Below are positions 5,809 to 5,875 of a stretch of DNA of 5,875 nucleotides, in pieces (position 1 is the first letter of the stretch; each line of letters opens with the position of its first letter). The stretch covers positions 1 through 5,875 of the forward strand of contig DAHWFG010000529.1 of the NCBI GenBank assembly GCA_027325115.1. The letters are read 5' to 3'. The notes under the pieces are model-generated. The model was not told the origin of the DNA. It was given only the letters and a program-made list of their open reading frames with translations, and did no database searches. Made by a program: the position numbers and the translations under genes. This stretch comes from JAKBCQ01 sp021807585. Its GTDB lineage: Bacteria; Planctomycetota; Planctomycetia; Isosphaerales; Isosphaeraceae.

Positions 5809-5875
5809 GAAAACGGCGCGGGCGGTTGATCCGACTGACGATTTTATTACTGATGTTGATCGCGGGGGGGGGGGC
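5805..5875 (+). CDS. Start of an exported or membrane-anchored protein, truncated by window end
   Basis: Only 23 codons and two bases are visible. The ATG overlaps the glycosyltransferase stop as ATGA and has GGGAGG 9 nt upstream, so the two genes probably form an operon with coupled translation. The product begins MRKRRGRLIRLTILLLMLIA, then at least three Gly: a basic n-region and hydrophobic core typical of a signal peptide or membrane anchor. The frame then enters a run of 11 G (5864-5874), where a length change would shift it. Function cannot be read from this fragment; the pairing with a GT-C enzyme hints at a cell-envelope or glycosylation role. Confidence 0.7.
   Translation, partial: MRKRRGRLIRLTILLLMLIAGGG
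5864..5874 (+). repeat. Homopolymeric G11 tract
   Basis: Eleven consecutive G lie at codons 20-24 of the gene starting at 5805, directly after its hydrophobic core. Such tracts are prone to slipped-strand errors in vivo and also to sequencing and assembly errors, and this one lies at the very edge of the window. Confidence 0.9.

Noticed and set aside
1..5875. A defence island, secretion cluster, CRISPR array or mobile element
   Set aside because: No Cas, restriction, toxin-antitoxin, transposase or integrase motif, no spaced repeat array and no terminal inverted repeats were seen on either strand.

Overview
The window looks like a planctomycete (Planctomycetota) chromosome fragment of moderate to high GC. 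The basis is gene content, not a marker gene: a secreted Cys-rich HEAT-repeat protein, a secreted protein ending in a TIGR03067-like domain (a family expanded in planctomycetes), a GT-C (family 39-like) glycosyltransferase, and pervasive CGATCG words. No rRNA, tRNA, CRISPR array, transposase or phage gene was seen.

Layout. (1) 1-485, minus strand: 5' part of a gene for an exported HEAT-repeat protein, running off the left edge. (2) 486-618: divergent intergenic region. (3) 619-1641, plus: multi-pass membrane protein of unknown function with a soluble C-terminal domain. (4) 1826-2983, plus: AI-2E/PerM-family transporter starting at a GTG behind a strong ribosome binding site. (5) 3073-4083, minus and convergent: secreted protein with a duplicated beta-rich N-terminal unit, a charged linker containing an Ala-Pro run, and a TIGR03067-like C-terminal domain; it is clearly more AT-rich than its neighbours. 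(6) 4084-4392: gene-free divergent region with a 10-bp inverted repeat. (7) 4393-5808, plus: integral-membrane GT-C glycosyltransferase. (8) 5805-5875+, plus: start of a signal-bearing gene overlapping the previous stop (ATGA), cut off just after an 11-G run.

All genes appear to encode envelope or exported proteins. Only the glycosyltransferase and the partial gene after it are clearly coupled; no common pathway is evident. I found no complete, recognisable new system. The best leads are the G11 tract at the start of the last gene, the domain architecture of the 3073-4083 protein, the AT-rich rare-codon islands inside the membrane-protein genes, and the strong CGATCG enrichment.
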